Source of the DNA: Rhodococcus yunnanensis NBRC 103083
GTDB taxonomy: Bacteria > Actinomycetota > Actinomycetes > Mycobacteriales > Mycobacteriaceae
Direction: 5' to 3'
Assembly: GCF_001895005.1 (NCBI RefSeq)
Contig: NZ_BCXH01000001.1
Span: 558,001-622,000 of the forward strand
DNA: 64,000 nucleotides
The position numbers and the translations under genes were made by a program. Below the pieces are notes generated by a model. The model ran no database searches. It worked only from the letters and a program-made list of their open reading frames with translations, and was not told the origin of the DNA. Position 1 is the stretch's first letter. Every line of letters begins with the position of its first letter. Below are positions 21,998 through 34,207 of this stretch, one piece after another.

Positions 21998-22002
21998 ACT
22001 AC

Positions 22003-22035
22003 GACCTCCTTCTCCGCCTCTCTGGACGGATCGTT
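22003..22035 (-). promoter_or_regulatory. PyrR-binding RNA hairpin adjoining the pyrR ribosome binding site
   Basis: On the minus strand, 22030-22013 reads TCCGTCCAGAGAGGCGGA: a 6-bp stem (UCCGUC with GGCGGA, one U-G pair) closing a CAGAGA hexaloop. The CCAGAGAGG core is the signature of PyrR binding loops. The ribosome binding site (22011-22005, GAAGGAGG region) follows at once. There is no room for an attenuator between hairpin and start codon. PyrR-UMP bound here would block translation initiation, as reported for mycobacterial pyr leaders. Confidence 0.8.
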
Positions 22036-22072
22036 AAAGGATGTCTGACAGTGCACGAGCCTAGCAATCGCC

Positions 22073-22096
22073 TATCCCTGCCCGTTCGCGGGGATA
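22073..22096 (-). terminator. Hairpin downstream of nusB, probable terminator
   Basis: Minus-strand sequence TATCCCCGCGAACGGG followed by CAGGGATA folds into a stem with a small bulge and a CGAA loop. It begins 17 bases past the nusB stop. No T-tract follows. It separates the pepQ-efp-nusB unit from the pyr promoter, which must lie between this hairpin and the PyrR hairpin; a TAGGCT at 22063-22058 is a possible -10 box. Confidence 0.45.
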
Positions 22097-22112
22097 CGCC
22101 AAAGATCGGCTG

Positions 22113-22646
22113 TCAGGAATTGGACGGGGTCTCGTCCGAGATGGCCCGATCCGGTCGCGAGGACACTGCGGCCGCAGCAGCACGCACCTGAGGGGCCACG
22201 AGAACGATCTGGCCGAGAACACCGTTCACGAACGACGGCGAATCGTCGGTCGACAACTGCTTCGCGAGCTCGACGGCCTCGTCCACCGCGACGACCGGTG
22301 GAACGTCGGTTGCATGGAACAACTCCCACACGGCCACGCGCAGGATCGCACGATCGACGGCGGGAAGACGATTCAGAGTCCAATCGGTCAGGTGGTCGGC
22401 GATCACACCGTCCAACCGATCCAAGTTCTCCGCGACCCCGACGACGAGTGTCTCGGTGTACTCGCTCACCGGGGCGATCGAGTCGTCGCCGCGAGCGAGT
22501 TCGATGCGTTCCTTGGTGAGATTCACCGGGTCCGTGTCACGCGCCTCCGCCTCGAACAGGAAATCCACTGCCCGTTTCCGCGCCTTGTGCCGCGCACCGA
22601 GCTTCTTCACCGGCTCGGTGCGCGCTGACGTCTTCTTCGATGACAC
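22113..22646 (-). CDS. nusB: Transcription antitermination factor NusB
   Basis: 177 residues. The core is the all-helical NusB fold that binds boxA RNA with NusE (S10) in rRNA antitermination: [18 protein letters not shown] at the N-terminus, [18 protein letters not shown], and [21 protein letters not shown]. It has extra charged residues at both ends compared with the E. coli protein. The GTG start is one base after the efp stop, so the pair is coupled. Confidence 0.95.
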   Translation of the reverse strand: MSSKKTSARTEPVKKLGARHKARKRAVDFLFEAEARDTDPVNLTKERIELARGDDSIAPVSEYTETLVVGVAENLDRLDGVIADHLTDWTLNRLPAVDRAILRVAVWELFHATDVPPVVAVDEAVELAKQLSTDDSPSFVNGVLGQIVLVAPQVRAAAAAVSSRPDRAISDETPSNS

Positions 22647-22647
22647 G

Positions 22648-23211
22648 TTAGGAGTTCACACGCCCGAGGTAGTTTCCGTCACGCGAATCGACCTTGAGCT
22701 TGTCCCCGGTGTTGATGAACAGTGGGACCGAGATCTCGGCTCCGGTCTCGAGCGTGGCAGGCTTGGTTCCGCCGGTGGAGCGATCGCCCTGCAGGCCGGG
22801 ATCGGTGTGCTTGACCTCGAGCTCGACGGTGACCGGAAGCTCCACGTACAGCGGTGCGCCCTCGTGGGTCGCAACCTGAACCTGCATGTTCTCGAGCATG
22901 AAGCGAGCACCGTCGCCGACGACTGCTTCGCTGATCGAGATCTGGTCGTACGTGTCCCCGTCCATGAAGACGAAGTCACTGCCGTCGTGGTACAGGTACG
23001 TCATGTCCCGGCGATCGACCGTTGCCGTCTCCACCTTCACACCGGCGTTGAACGTCTTGTCGACGACCTTGCCCGACAGGACGTTCTTGAGCTTGGTGCG
23101 CACGAACGCTGGGCCCTTGCCCGGCTTCACGTGCTGGAACTCGATGATCGACCACAGCTGATTCTCGATGCTGAGGACAAGACCGTTCTTGAAATCGCTG
23201 GTGGAAGCCAC
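22648..23211 (-). CDS. efp: Translation elongation factor P
   Basis: 187 residues. It relieves ribosome stalling at polyproline. The N-terminal KOW-like domain has the loop [15 protein letters not shown], whose tip lysine (KPGKG) enters the peptidyl-transferase centre; domains II and III follow with the C-terminal [16 protein letters not shown] signature. Demand for EF-P is plausible here, since the window encodes proteins with PPP and PPPP runs (44205-46369). It lies 47 bases after pepQ and directly before nusB. Confidence 0.97.
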   Translation of the reverse strand: MASTSDFKNGLVLSIENQLWSIIEFQHVKPGKGPAFVRTKLKNVLSGKVVDKTFNAGVKVETATVDRRDMTYLYHDGSDFVFMDGDTYDQISISEAVVGDGARFMLENMQVQVATHEGAPLYVELPVTVELEVKHTDPGLQGDRSTGGTKPATLETGAEISVPLFINTGDKLKVDSRDGNYLGRVNS

Positions 23212-23258
23212 TGGCTTTTACGTCTCCTCGTATTCTCGTGTGCAGGAACCGCCGCGCT

Positions 23259-24395
23259 TCACACGAGAGTAAGTTCCTTGCTGGTCATGGTGAGCAACTC
23301 GGGACCATCCTCGCGAACGATGAGCGTGTCTTCGATCCGAACGCCTCCGCGCCCTGAGAAATACACACCCGGTTCGACGGTCACGGCTGCACCGCAGAGA
23401 AGTGTACCGGTGCTGGCGCGCGCGATTCCCGGCGCTTCGTGAATTTCGAGTCCGACCCCGTGCCCGAGTCCGTGCAGAAACAGCTCGCCGTACCCGGCAT
23501 CATCGATGACCGAACGTGACGCAGCGTCCACGGATGCGGTGCTCACCCCCGGTGCCAATGCGTTGCGGCCTGCCGCCTGCGACCGGAGAACCAGATCGTA
23601 GACATCGGTCTGCCACGCCTCGGGCGTGCCGAGCACCACCGTGCGGGTCATGTCCGAGTGATATCCGCCGACCAGAGCGCCGAAGTCGAATTTCACGAAA
23701 TCACCCGACCGAAGCACAGCGTCGGTCGGCCGATGGTGCGGCACCGCCGAGTTCGCGCCCGCGGCGACGATGGTCTCGAACGAAATGCCGTCGGCGCCTG
23801 CGGCGACCATCAGAGATTCGAGTTCGCGAGCAACGTCGAGTTCGGTGCGGCCCGCCCGGATACCGCCTCGTTCTACGAGACCTGCGAACGCGTCGTCCGC
23901 CGCGCGGCACGCATCACGAAGCAACCCGATCTCGTCTTCGTCCTTCACCATCCGCAATTCCTCGACGAGCCCGGGACTGCGGACGAGATTCGGTGCCGGA
24001 TCGAGCGAACTCCACGCCAGGTGCTGATCGACTGTGACGACATGACTCTCGAAACCCACGGGCCCCGTCTTCGGGGTGGCATCGCTGGCGAGCAGTGCCT
24101 CTGCCGAGGCACGATCGATCAACGCCCGTAGATCGGGCACCTGCTCCGCGACCTGGGTGAGGTATCGGCCGTCGGTGCAGATGACCGAATTGTCCTCGTT
24201 GCCGGCCGAATCTGCCGCCGACACCACGAGTGCAGCATTGGAGCCGGTGAATCCGGTCAGATATCGAATGTTGAGCAGATCGGTGACGAAGACCGAGTCG
24301 AGTTCGAGGGCGTGCATCGATTGCCTGAGCGCGGCCCGGCGGGCGCCGAAGTTCATTCGAATCGTGTCGCGGGCACGGCTCTGGTCGGTAGACAT
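23259..24395 (-). CDS. pepQ: Xaa-Pro aminopeptidase/dipeptidase, M24 family
   Basis: 378 residues. An N-terminal creatinase-like domain is followed by a pita-bread M24 catalytic domain. The dinuclear-metal ligands are all present: Asp in VKFDFGALVGG, Asp in YHSDMTRTVVLG, His in HGLGHGVGLEIHE, Glu in TVEPGVYF and Glu in VRIEDTLIV. It cleaves X-Pro bonds in peptides. The gene precedes efp and nusB, as in mycobacteria. Whether it acts as aminopeptidase or dipeptidase is not decided by sequence. Confidence 0.92.
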   Translation of the reverse strand: MSTDQSRARDTIRMNFGARRAALRQSMHALELDSVFVTDLLNIRYLTGFTGSNAALVVSAADSAGNEDNSVICTDGRYLTQVAEQVPDLRALIDRASAEALLASDATPKTGPVGFESHVVTVDQHLAWSSLDPAPNLVRSPGLVEELRMVKDEDEIGLLRDACRAADDAFAGLVERGGIRAGRTELDVARELESLMVAAGADGISFETIVAAGANSAVPHHRPTDAVLRSGDFVKFDFGALVGGYHSDMTRTVVLGTPEAWQTDVYDLVLRSQAAGRNALAPGVSTASVDAASRSVIDDAGYGELFLHGLGHGVGLEIHEAPGIARASTGTLLCGAAVTVEPGVYFSGRGGVRIEDTLIVREDGPELLTMTSKELTLV

Positions 24396-24412
24396 CCCTA
24401 CAACTTACCGCC

Positions 24413-24448
24413 GTCGCACTGCGCGCGGACTGTCGTCGCACTGCGCGC
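24413..24448. repeat. 14-bp direct repeat in the pepQ/B-4DMT divergent region
   Basis: GTCGCACTGCGCGC occurs at 24413-24426 and again at 24435-24448, a spacing of 22 bases or two helical turns. It lies 18 bases upstream of pepQ and about 75 bases upstream of the divergent membrane-protein gene. It could be a paired protein-binding site or a local duplication. Confidence 0.5.
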
Positions 24449-24523
24449 AGGCTGGGGACGATCGACTGCGAAATTCTGTGGGGCCGGACACACTTACCGA
24501 CGAGTACGGATAGGCTGTTGTCC

Positions 24524-25177
24524 ATGACTGGGTGGGTGGTACGCGGAATCGGCATGGGTCTGATCAACGTGGGGGTGCGAATACTGCTGGGGGCAGCGGT
24601 AGCGCAGTGGCCTCTGCACGGGTCACAGCTGCGATGGATCGGCATGGCCGTCGTACTGCTCGCGGTCGTCGTATGGGCAGGGCTCGACGGAATCCGTGAC
24701 CGCCGAGCGAACCCGGACCCCGAATACGGCGCCGATCTGACGATGCTCTGGCTCAAGGCAGCAGTGCTCGGCGGATTGCTGGCAGGTCTGCTCTCGTGGC
24801 TGGTCGGGCTGATCGTCGACTTCAGCCTCGGCCAGAACTCGCTGTTCTTCGAACTGACCTCGGGCGCCGCGTTCACGATCCTCGTGATCTTCATCCCGGC
24901 AACGATCTCGGTATTCCTCGGCCGGCTCCTCACCTCACGCGATGCGAAGAAGAAATTGGCGACCGCCGATGCCGAACGTGAGAAGCAGCGTCACGACCGT
25001 CACCTGGTCGGCACAGGCCAGGTGCCCGACTCCTCACGCGTCTCCCCGCCGCCGAGCCAGGATGCCGGCCGATCGCACTGGGCCGACGACAACGCCGACA
25101 CCGAGGTTTTCCAGGCCGTCGATCCCGATGCGACTTCCCACGAGGAGTCGTCGAAGAAGCATGGGAACGACAGCTAG
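24524..25177 (+). CDS. B-4DMT family membrane protein (Rv2536-like)
   Basis: 217 residues from the ATG; a TTG two codons upstream is possible but less likely. Four membrane helices fill the first 140 residues (for example IGMAVVLLAVVVWAGLDGI and AAVLGGLLAGLLSWLVGLIV), matching the four-helix B-4DMT group of small transporter-like proteins. A charged cytoplasmic tail rich in Lys, Arg, Asp and Ser follows (about 145-217). The substrate is unknown. It is divergent from pepQ and ends 16 bases from the convergent aroB, as in mycobacteria. Confidence 0.8.
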   Translation: MTGWVVRGIGMGLINVGVRILLGAAVAQWPLHGSQLRWIGMAVVLLAVVVWAGLDGIRDRRANPDPEYGADLTMLWLKAAVLGGLLAGLLSWLVGLIVDFSLGQNSLFFELTSGAAFTILVIFIPATISVFLGRLLTSRDAKKKLATADAEREKQRHDRHLVGTGQVPDSSRVSPPPSQDAGRSHWADDNADTEVFQAVDPDATSHEESSKKHGNDS

Positions 25178-25193
25178 TACGGCTGGACCCGAT

Positions 25194-28062
<2,869 letters not shown>

Positions 28063-28083
28063 TGCGTCATCTTTTCACGTCCA

Positions 28084-28683
28084 TCACGCCGCGAGTGCCA
28101 GCAGGGTCGACAGGCACATCGCGGGACCGTGCGGAACACGAGCCCGACGCCGACCACACGCCGCGACGATCACGCCGGCGACACCGGTGAGCAGCGGCGC
28201 CGCAAGTGCGGCAACCGCCCAGGCGTCGATGCCTGCCATTGCGGCGACGCCGCCGAGTGGCCACGCCAGCTTCACATCACCTGCGCCGAACGCGCGCGGC
28301 ATCACCACATGCACCACCAGGTAGCAGCCGAACAGGCCCGCCGCTCCCACCAGCATCGCAGGAAACCGATCGAGAACAGCGGCATGAACGCCGATGACGA
28401 TCGCTCCCGCGGCAGTGAGGACGTTCGGCAGGCGCCTCGACCCGACGTCGATGCTCGACAGGCACGCACACCACCACGCCAGCACGGCGACGCTCGCCGT
28501 ACCACCCAACAGCGAAACGGCCGCCCATCCCGCGGCCGTCATCGGAGCGGCGCCCGTCGGCCGCCATTCTGCTCGTGCGCCGCGAAGGACGGCCGTCGAC
28601 GCGACACCGACGCACGCACCTGCGACACCGGCGAGAATCACTGCGGACACTCTGGTTGCTTCCATCGGTTCATGCTGATGCAT
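28084..28683 (-). CDS. Type IV prepilin peptidase (A24A), peptidase domain only
   Basis: 199 residues, mostly membrane helices. The two catalytic aspartates are recognisable: SIDVGSRRLPN (usual SxDxxxxxIPN) and FGAGDVKL (GxGDxK). The N-terminal zinc/methyltransferase domain of full-length PilD is missing, so only leader cleavage is expected, as in actinobacterial TadV-type peptidases. No pilin or tad genes are in the window, so its substrate lies elsewhere, perhaps a Flp pilus. Position between aroC and aroE is conserved in mycobacteria (Rv2551c-like). The start is uncertain: 28683 or 28665. Confidence 0.85.
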   Translation of the reverse strand: MHQHEPMEATRVSAVILAGVAGACVGVASTAVLRGARAEWRPTGAAPMTAAGWAAVSLLGGTASVAVLAWWCACLSSIDVGSRRLPNVLTAAGAIVIGVHAAVLDRFPAMLVGAAGLFGCYLVVHVVMPRAFGAGDVKLAWPLGGVAAMAGIDAWAVAALAAPLLTGVAGVIVAACGRRRARVPHGPAMCLSTLLALAA

Positions 28684-28762
28684 CCGACGGTCGGCGCCGC
28701 GCCGGAAGGCCTGGTCGGAGTTTGCCCTGTGGACGACGACGGTGCTTGTGGACAGAACTCGC

Positions 28763-29578
28763 TCAGAGCGAGGCGATCGCGGCCCGCATGGCCTCTCTCG
28801 GCGCAGGCATCCCGGTGAACTGCTCGACCTGTCCGTACGCCTGGTTCAGCAACATCGACAGGCCCGAAATCACGATGCCGCCCGCCACGTGAACAGCCGT
28901 AGCCAGCGGCGTGGGCCACGGATCGTAGATCGCATCGAGCACGACGGGCGCTTCGGCCAGAGCAGCGGACACCGGTGCCGCGCCGACTGCCGGAACGGTA
29001 CTGACCAGCACCGACGCACGGCTGCACACTCCTGCGAGGTCTCCGTCCGACACGTCGAGAAATGCCGCACGCATCCCCGACTCGCTCGCGCACGCGAGGG
29101 TGGCTTGCGCCCGTTCGCGCGAGCGAGCCACGACGGTCACCGAGGCCGCGCCGAGGCCGGCGAGTGCTACGACGGCAGGCCTCGACGTGCCACCGGCCCC
29201 GACCACGACGACAGAGCGTCCTGCCAGGTCGACGACACCGGACTCCGAGAGAGCGCCCGTCACACCGTCGACGTCGGTGCAATCGGCGCGCCACCCGCCC
29301 GCGTGTCGTACGAGAGTATTGGCCGACCCCGCCAGCACGGCTCGGTCCGTTCGTTGGCCGGCGAATTCGAGCGCGGCGACCTTCCCCGGCATCGTCACCG
29401 ATAGACCGACCCACTCCGGCCCGAGACCACCCACGAGCCCTGGAAGCTGCTCGCCCGTGCACAGAATCCGCTCGTACGTCCAATCGTCCAGCCCGAGTGC
29501 GCGATACGCAGCATCATGGAGCACCGGCGATTTCGAGTGTTCGATCGGACTACCGAGTACCGCCGCCCGCACGATCAC
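28763..29578 (-). CDS. aroE: Shikimate dehydrogenase
   Basis: 271 residues, GTG start overlapping the mltG stop (GTGA). It reduces 3-dehydroshikimate with NADPH. The substrate-binding VLGSPIEHSKSPVLHDAAY and the nucleotide-binding SVVVVGAGGTSRPAVVALA are visible. The catalytic-lysine region reads SVTMPGKVAALEF, with Lys preserved. This is the third pathway location within 3 kb, but separated from aroCKB by the prepilin peptidase gene. Confidence 0.93.
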   Translation of the reverse strand: MIVRAAVLGSPIEHSKSPVLHDAAYRALGLDDWTYERILCTGEQLPGLVGGLGPEWVGLSVTMPGKVAALEFAGQRTDRAVLAGSANTLVRHAGGWRADCTDVDGVTGALSESGVVDLAGRSVVVVGAGGTSRPAVVALAGLGAASVTVVARSRERAQATLACASESGMRAAFLDVSDGDLAGVCSRASVLVSTVPAVGAAPVSAALAEAPVVLDAIYDPWPTPLATAVHVAGGIVISGLSMLLNQAYGQVEQFTGMPAPREAMRAAIASL

Positions 29579-30906
29579 CGCCCGCTTTCGAGGAAGCCGT
29601 CCTCGACTTTGCCGATGTTCGCCAGGTGCTCGTCGTAGTCACGGGTGAACAACGTGTCCCCCGCTTGATTGATGGTCACGAAGTACAGCCAATCCCCGTC
29701 GGCGGGCGCCTCGACTGCTTGCACCGCACCGACACTCGGCGCCGCGATCGGAGTTGCAGGCAGCCCCTCCATCGCATAGGTGTTCCACGGCGTCACGGCT
29801 GCACGGTCGGCATCGGTCGTCGCGACCTCGGTCGTGTCCAGCGCATAGTTGACCGTCGAGTCGAACTCGAGCTTCTGTGGCGCGGCGAGACGGTTGATGA
29901 TCACACGCGCGACCTTGCTGAAGTCCGCCGGTAGCGACTCACGTTCGACGAGTGACGCAGCAACCAACGTCTGGTAGGGATCGAGGCCGGATTGGGCGCC
30001 CGCAGCGAGAATTCCGGTGCTCTCGTAGGTCTGGGCGCTCTCCGCCACGAGCTGTCCGAGTATGTCCACCGGGGACGCCGTCGGATCGAAATCCCATGTC
30101 CCAGCGGCAATGAGTCCCTCGAGCTGGCGATCGCGATCGGGAACTCCACGGACCTGCGCGCTTGCCCAGTCCGGAACACCGAGCGCGGCGGGATCGTCCA
30201 CCCCGCCTGCCGCGTTGAACTCGTCGTACGACACACACGTCGGCCCATTGCCGGTGGTGTCGATGCAGCTCGCTTCCGACAGCAGCGTGTAGATACCCTT
30301 CTTCACCGCGTCGGTGTTGACGTCGCTGGAATCATGCAGCTGCCTACCTTCGGCGATGACGACATTTCCCACTCGCGCACTCGGATCGACAAGAGCGCTC
30401 ACGGCCTGCGACGCGGGCACATTGCTCGGTATCAGGTAGTAGCCGGGCTGCACCGTCGACATCGAGGAGTTCTGAACGGCCGCCCCCATGAACGCACCCG
30501 AACTGGCCACGATTCCCTTCTCCGTCGCCGCGGCTCCGATCTGCTCGGCCGTGTCACCTGGATGCACGCGAACGACCACCGACGGGCCAGGACTGCCCGC
30601 CGCGAAATCCTCCGGTCCGCCCGTACCACCGGTCATCCGGTCGAATACGTAGTATCCGCCGCCGGCGACGACCACCACCAGAACGAGCCCGAGAACCAGC
30701 CCGACAGTGCGCCCCCGACGCTTCCGCTTGGCTGCAGCCCGATCCTGCCGCACCTGTGAGCGGCTGCGGCCGACCTCGCGTGGACCTCGACTGTGCACAG
30801 CCCGATGGAATTCGCTCCCCTCACCGACCGGGTACCCGATCGGATCCGTGTGAGCCTCGTCCTCGTCCAGGTACCGACCCCGGTCTGTGGACCCATGGTT
30901 GTTCAC
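29575..30906 (-). CDS. mltG: Endolytic murein transglycosylase MltG (YceG)
   Basis: 443 residues from the GTG that overlaps the ruvX stop as GTGA. A charged cytoplasmic N-terminus with many Arg (residues about 30-75) leads into one membrane helix ([21 protein letters not shown]). The extracytoplasmic part has the YceG fold with [14 protein letters not shown], whose Glu corresponds to the catalytic residue, and [18 protein letters not shown]. It cleaves nascent glycan strands and may help end their polymerisation. It sits in the conserved alaS-ruvX-mltG-aroE run. Confidence 0.92.
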   Translation of the reverse strand: MNNHGSTDRGRYLDEDEAHTDPIGYPVGEGSEFHRAVHSRGPREVGRSRSQVRQDRAAAKRKRRGRTVGLVLGLVLVVVVAGGGYYVFDRMTGGTGGPEDFAAGSPGPSVVVRVHPGDTAEQIGAAATEKGIVASSGAFMGAAVQNSSMSTVQPGYYLIPSNVPASQAVSALVDPSARVGNVVIAEGRQLHDSSDVNTDAVKKGIYTLLSEASCIDTTGNGPTCVSYDEFNAAGGVDDPAALGVPDWASAQVRGVPDRDRQLEGLIAAGTWDFDPTASPVDILGQLVAESAQTYESTGILAAGAQSGLDPYQTLVAASLVERESLPADFSKVARVIINRLAAPQKLEFDSTVNYALDTTEVATTDADRAAVTPWNTYAMEGLPATPIAAPSVGAVQAVEAPADGDWLYFVTINQAGDTLFTRDYDEHLANIGKVEDGFLESGR

Positions 30907-31478
30907 TCGCCGACCTCCGGGATTCGACCTTGCTCTTCGGACGGGGTGCTGCCGTGTGTGCGTATCGCGTTCAAGCGCGAGGACCTCTCGTCGAGCCACC
31001 CCTGCAGAATGGCAACCGCAGCGGCCTGATCTATCACCGAACGCTGTGCTTTTGCGCGTACACCGCTTTCGCGAAGTGCACGCGCCGCAGTCACGGTAGT
31101 CAATCTTTCGTCGGCCATGCGTATCGGCACGCCGGGCAGGCGCCTCGACAACGTCCGAGCGAACCGTTCCGCCGCCTTGACGGCCGGTCCGCTTTCCGCG
31201 CGAAGAGTCCGCGGCAGCCCTACGACGATTTCGACGGCCTCGTATTCGTGGGCGATATCGACGATCCGGCTCACGTCGGGCGCATCGGGCCCCTTCACCT
31301 TCGAACGCGGCACCGTCTCCACGGGAGTTGCCAGCACTCCGCCTGGATCACTCGATGCGACTCCGATGCGCACACTTCCGACGTCGATCGCTATCCGACG
31401 GCCCGGCCCTGGATCGTCGGCACCGGGACGATCCGGTTCGCGGTGCGGGCCTGCGGACTTCCCCGTGGAATCCGCCAC
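30903..31478 (-). CDS. ruvX: Putative pre-16S rRNA nuclease / Holliday junction resolvase RuvX (YqgF)
   Basis: 191 residues. The RNase H-like fold shows [17 protein letters not shown] with the first catalytic Asp, VVGLPRTL, and [16 protein letters not shown] with the conserved acidic residues. The family is annotated as a Holliday junction resolvase; work in E. coli supports maturation of the 16S rRNA 5' end. Extra Pro/Gly-rich residues at both ends are typical of actinobacteria. GTG start two bases past the alaS stop. Confidence 0.92.
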   Translation of the reverse strand: MADSTGKSAGPHREPDRPGADDPGPGRRIAIDVGSVRIGVASSDPGGVLATPVETVPRSKVKGPDAPDVSRIVDIAHEYEAVEIVVGLPRTLRAESGPAVKAAERFARTLSRRLPGVPIRMADERLTTVTAARALRESGVRAKAQRSVIDQAAAVAILQGWLDERSSRLNAIRTHGSTPSEEQGRIPEVGE

Positions 31479-31480
31479 GA

Positions 31481-34150
31481 TCAGGAGTCGGCGAGTTCTG
31501 CGATCCGAACCCGAACTCCGGTCAGCGCTTCGGCGATCCCGTCCGGGTTCGATCCCGAGCCCTGCGCGGTCTCACCCTTGCCGCCTCCGCGGCCACCGAT
31601 CGCCGGTCCGAAGCTCGACACCAGATCGCCTGCCTTCACTCCAGCGTCCTGTGCACCCCGGTTGGCGGAGACGACGAACGGCACCTTGCCGTCGACCGTG
31701 CCGAACAACACCACGACGGCAGGGTCGGATCCGAGGCGTCCACGCACATCTGCGGCGAGAGTGCGAAGATCGTTGCCGCCCACACCGTCCGGTGCCTGCG
31801 CGATGACCGCGCGCACGCTGCCGATGCGTTCGGCAGACTCTGCCAGACCGCCCGCGGAGGCCAGCACCGACGCAGCCTTGACCGCCTCGAGTTCCTTCTC
31901 CGCGATTCGGAGCCGCTCCACGAGATTCTCGACTCGTGCGGGAACTTCCTCGCTCGGCACCTTCAGCGACGACGCAACGCCGGCGAGCAACGCGCGTTCC
32001 TTCGCCAGGTATCGGTACGAATCCAGTCCGACGAATGCCTCGACACGCCTGACCCCTGAACCGACCGACGACTCGCCGAGCAGTGTCACGGGACCGATCT
32101 GCGACGAGTGCTGCACGTGCGTACCACCGCACAGTTCCATCGAGAACGGTCCACCGATCTCGACCACGCGTACCTCGTCGCCGTAGTTCTCACCGAAGAG
32201 CGCCATGGCGCCCATCGCCTTGGCACTGTCGAGGTCCGTGATCGAGGTGTTCACCGCGAAATCGGCACCGATGGCGTCGTTCGTCACCGTTTCGATGTCA
32301 TTGCGCTGTGATTCGGACAGCCCGCCTTGCCAGGCGAAGTCGAACCGCAGGTAACCGGGCTTGTTGAGCGAGCCTGCCTGAGTTGCGTTGGGGCCGAGCA
32401 CCTGCCGCAGTGCAGCATGCACCATGTGGGTACCCGAGTGTCCCTGTGTCGCGCCCTTGCGCCACGCCGGATCGACGTCGACACGGACCACGTCTCCTTC
32501 GGTGATCTGCCCGGTCTCGACCGTGACCTTGTGCGTCCAGACCTTCTTGGCGATCTTCTGGACATCGTCGACCTTCACGCGAAGACCGGGAGCCGATATC
32601 GTACCGATATCTGCGATCTGACCACCGGACTCCGCATACAACGGACTGCGATCGAGGATCACCTCGACCGATTCGCCTGCCGTGGCCGTCGGGACTCGGA
32701 CGCCGCCGGAGATCAGTGCCAGGACGTTCGCCTCGGAGGACAGTTCGTCGAATCCGGTGAATTCGGTGGGACCGCGATCGACGAAATCCTTGTACACCGA
32801 CAGGTCGGTGTGGGCGTGCTTGCGCGCGCGAGCGTCCTCCTTCGCACGCTGGCGCTGCTCGGTCATCAACGAGCGGAAGCCTTCTTCGTCGACGGCCAGA
32901 CCTGCTTCCGACGCCATTTCCAGCGTCAGATCGATCGGGAAGCCGTACGTGTCGTGCAGAGCGAACGCCTCGGCACCGCCGATCGTCTTCTTGCCTGCGG
33001 ACTTGACCGTCTCGGCGGCCGTGTCGAACAGTTTCGATCCCGAGGTCAATGTCTTGAGGAAAGCGGTCTCCTCGCCGACGGCAACGGTCAGGATGCGGTC
33101 GAATCCGCTGACGAGATCAGGGTACGACTCAGCCATCGTGTCGCGGACGACGGTGATGAACTGAGCCATGGTCTGGTCGGGCGCGCCGAGCAACCGAGCC
33201 GAACGGACGATACGTCGCAGCAGTCGGCGCAACACGTAACCGCGGCCGTCGTTGCCGGGGTTGACCCCGTCGGAGATGAGCAGCGCTGCGGTGCGCGCAT
33301 GGTCGGCGATGACCCGGAACCGAATGTCGTCCTCGTGGTCGGTTCCGTACCGCCGCCCACTCAGCTCCTCGGCCTTGGCGATGACGGGACGGACCAGGTC
33401 GGTCTCGTACACGTTGTCGACGCCCTGCAGCAGGAACGCGACGCGCTCGACGCCCATGCCGGTATCGATGTTTTGCTTCGGCAGCGGCCCGAGGATCTCG
33501 AAATCGTCCTTGCTGACGCCCTGACCGCGTTCGTTCTGCATGAACACGAGATTCCAGATCTCGATGTACCGATCCTCGTCGGCCTCGGGTCCACCGTCGA
33601 TGCCGAACTCGGGTCCGCGGTCGTAGTAGATCTCCGAACACGGCCCGCACGGTCCGGGGATGCCCATGGACCAGTAGTTGTCCGCCATTCCGCGGCGCTG
33701 GATCCGCTCGTCCGGAATACCGGCGAGCTCCTTCCACAGCGCGATGGCCTCGTCGTCGTCCAGATATGCAGTGACCCAGATTCGCTCCGGATCGAATCCG
33801 TAGCCACCGTCGTCGACACTGTTGGTCAACAGCGCCCAGGCATGCCTGATCGCGTCGCGCTTGAAGTAGTCGCCGAACGAGAAGTTTCCCGCCATCTGGA
33901 AGAAGGTGTTGTGGCGGGTCGTGATACCGACATTCTCGATGTCGAGTGTACGAACACACTTCTGGACGCTGGTCGCCGTCGAGTAAGGAGGAGTCTGCTG
34001 ACCCAGGAAATACGGCACGAACTGCACCATGCCTGCGTTGACGAACAGCAGGTTGGGGTCGTCGAGCACCAAGGAGGCACTGGGCACTTCGGTGTGTCCG
34101 GCTTTCACGAAGTGGTCGAGGAAACGCCTGCGAATGTCATGGGTCTGCAC
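31481..34150 (-). CDS. alaS: Alanyl-tRNA synthetase
   Basis: 889 residues. It charges tRNA-Ala. The class II catalytic core is at the N-terminus ([20 protein letters not shown], then [14 protein letters not shown]), the editing domain has [15 protein letters not shown] and [15 protein letters not shown] with zinc ligands, and a C-Ala domain with Gly-rich [16 protein letters not shown] ends the protein. All parts are intact. It is followed directly by ruvX. Confidence 0.98.
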   Translation of the reverse strand: MQTHDIRRRFLDHFVKAGHTEVPSASLVLDDPNLLFVNAGMVQFVPYFLGQQTPPYSTATSVQKCVRTLDIENVGITTRHNTFFQMAGNFSFGDYFKRDAIRHAWALLTNSVDDGGYGFDPERIWVTAYLDDDEAIALWKELAGIPDERIQRRGMADNYWSMGIPGPCGPCSEIYYDRGPEFGIDGGPEADEDRYIEIWNLVFMQNERGQGVSKDDFEILGPLPKQNIDTGMGVERVAFLLQGVDNVYETDLVRPVIAKAEELSGRRYGTDHEDDIRFRVIADHARTAALLISDGVNPGNDGRGYVLRRLLRRIVRSARLLGAPDQTMAQFITVVRDTMAESYPDLVSGFDRILTVAVGEETAFLKTLTSGSKLFDTAAETVKSAGKKTIGGAEAFALHDTYGFPIDLTLEMASEAGLAVDEEGFRSLMTEQRQRAKEDARARKHAHTDLSVYKDFVDRGPTEFTGFDELSSEANVLALISGGVRVPTATAGESVEVILDRSPLYAESGGQIADIGTISAPGLRVKVDDVQKIAKKVWTHKVTVETGQITEGDVVRVDVDPAWRKGATQGHSGTHMVHAALRQVLGPNATQAGSLNKPGYLRFDFAWQGGLSESQRNDIETVTNDAIGADFAVNTSITDLDSAKAMGAMALFGENYGDEVRVVEIGGPFSMELCGGTHVQHSSQIGPVTLLGESSVGSGVRRVEAFVGLDSYRYLAKERALLAGVASSLKVPSEEVPARVENLVERLRIAEKELEAVKAASVLASAGGLAESAERIGSVRAVIAQAPDGVGGNDLRTLAADVRGRLGSDPAVVVLFGTVDGKVPFVVSANRGAQDAGVKAGDLVSSFGPAIGGRGGGKGETAQGSGSNPDGIAEALTGVRVRIAELADS

Positions 34151-34207
34151 TGTTACAGGTTAACGTGCGGATATCGCCTGCCGTGCAATCCCCACCACGA
34201 GCACCCG

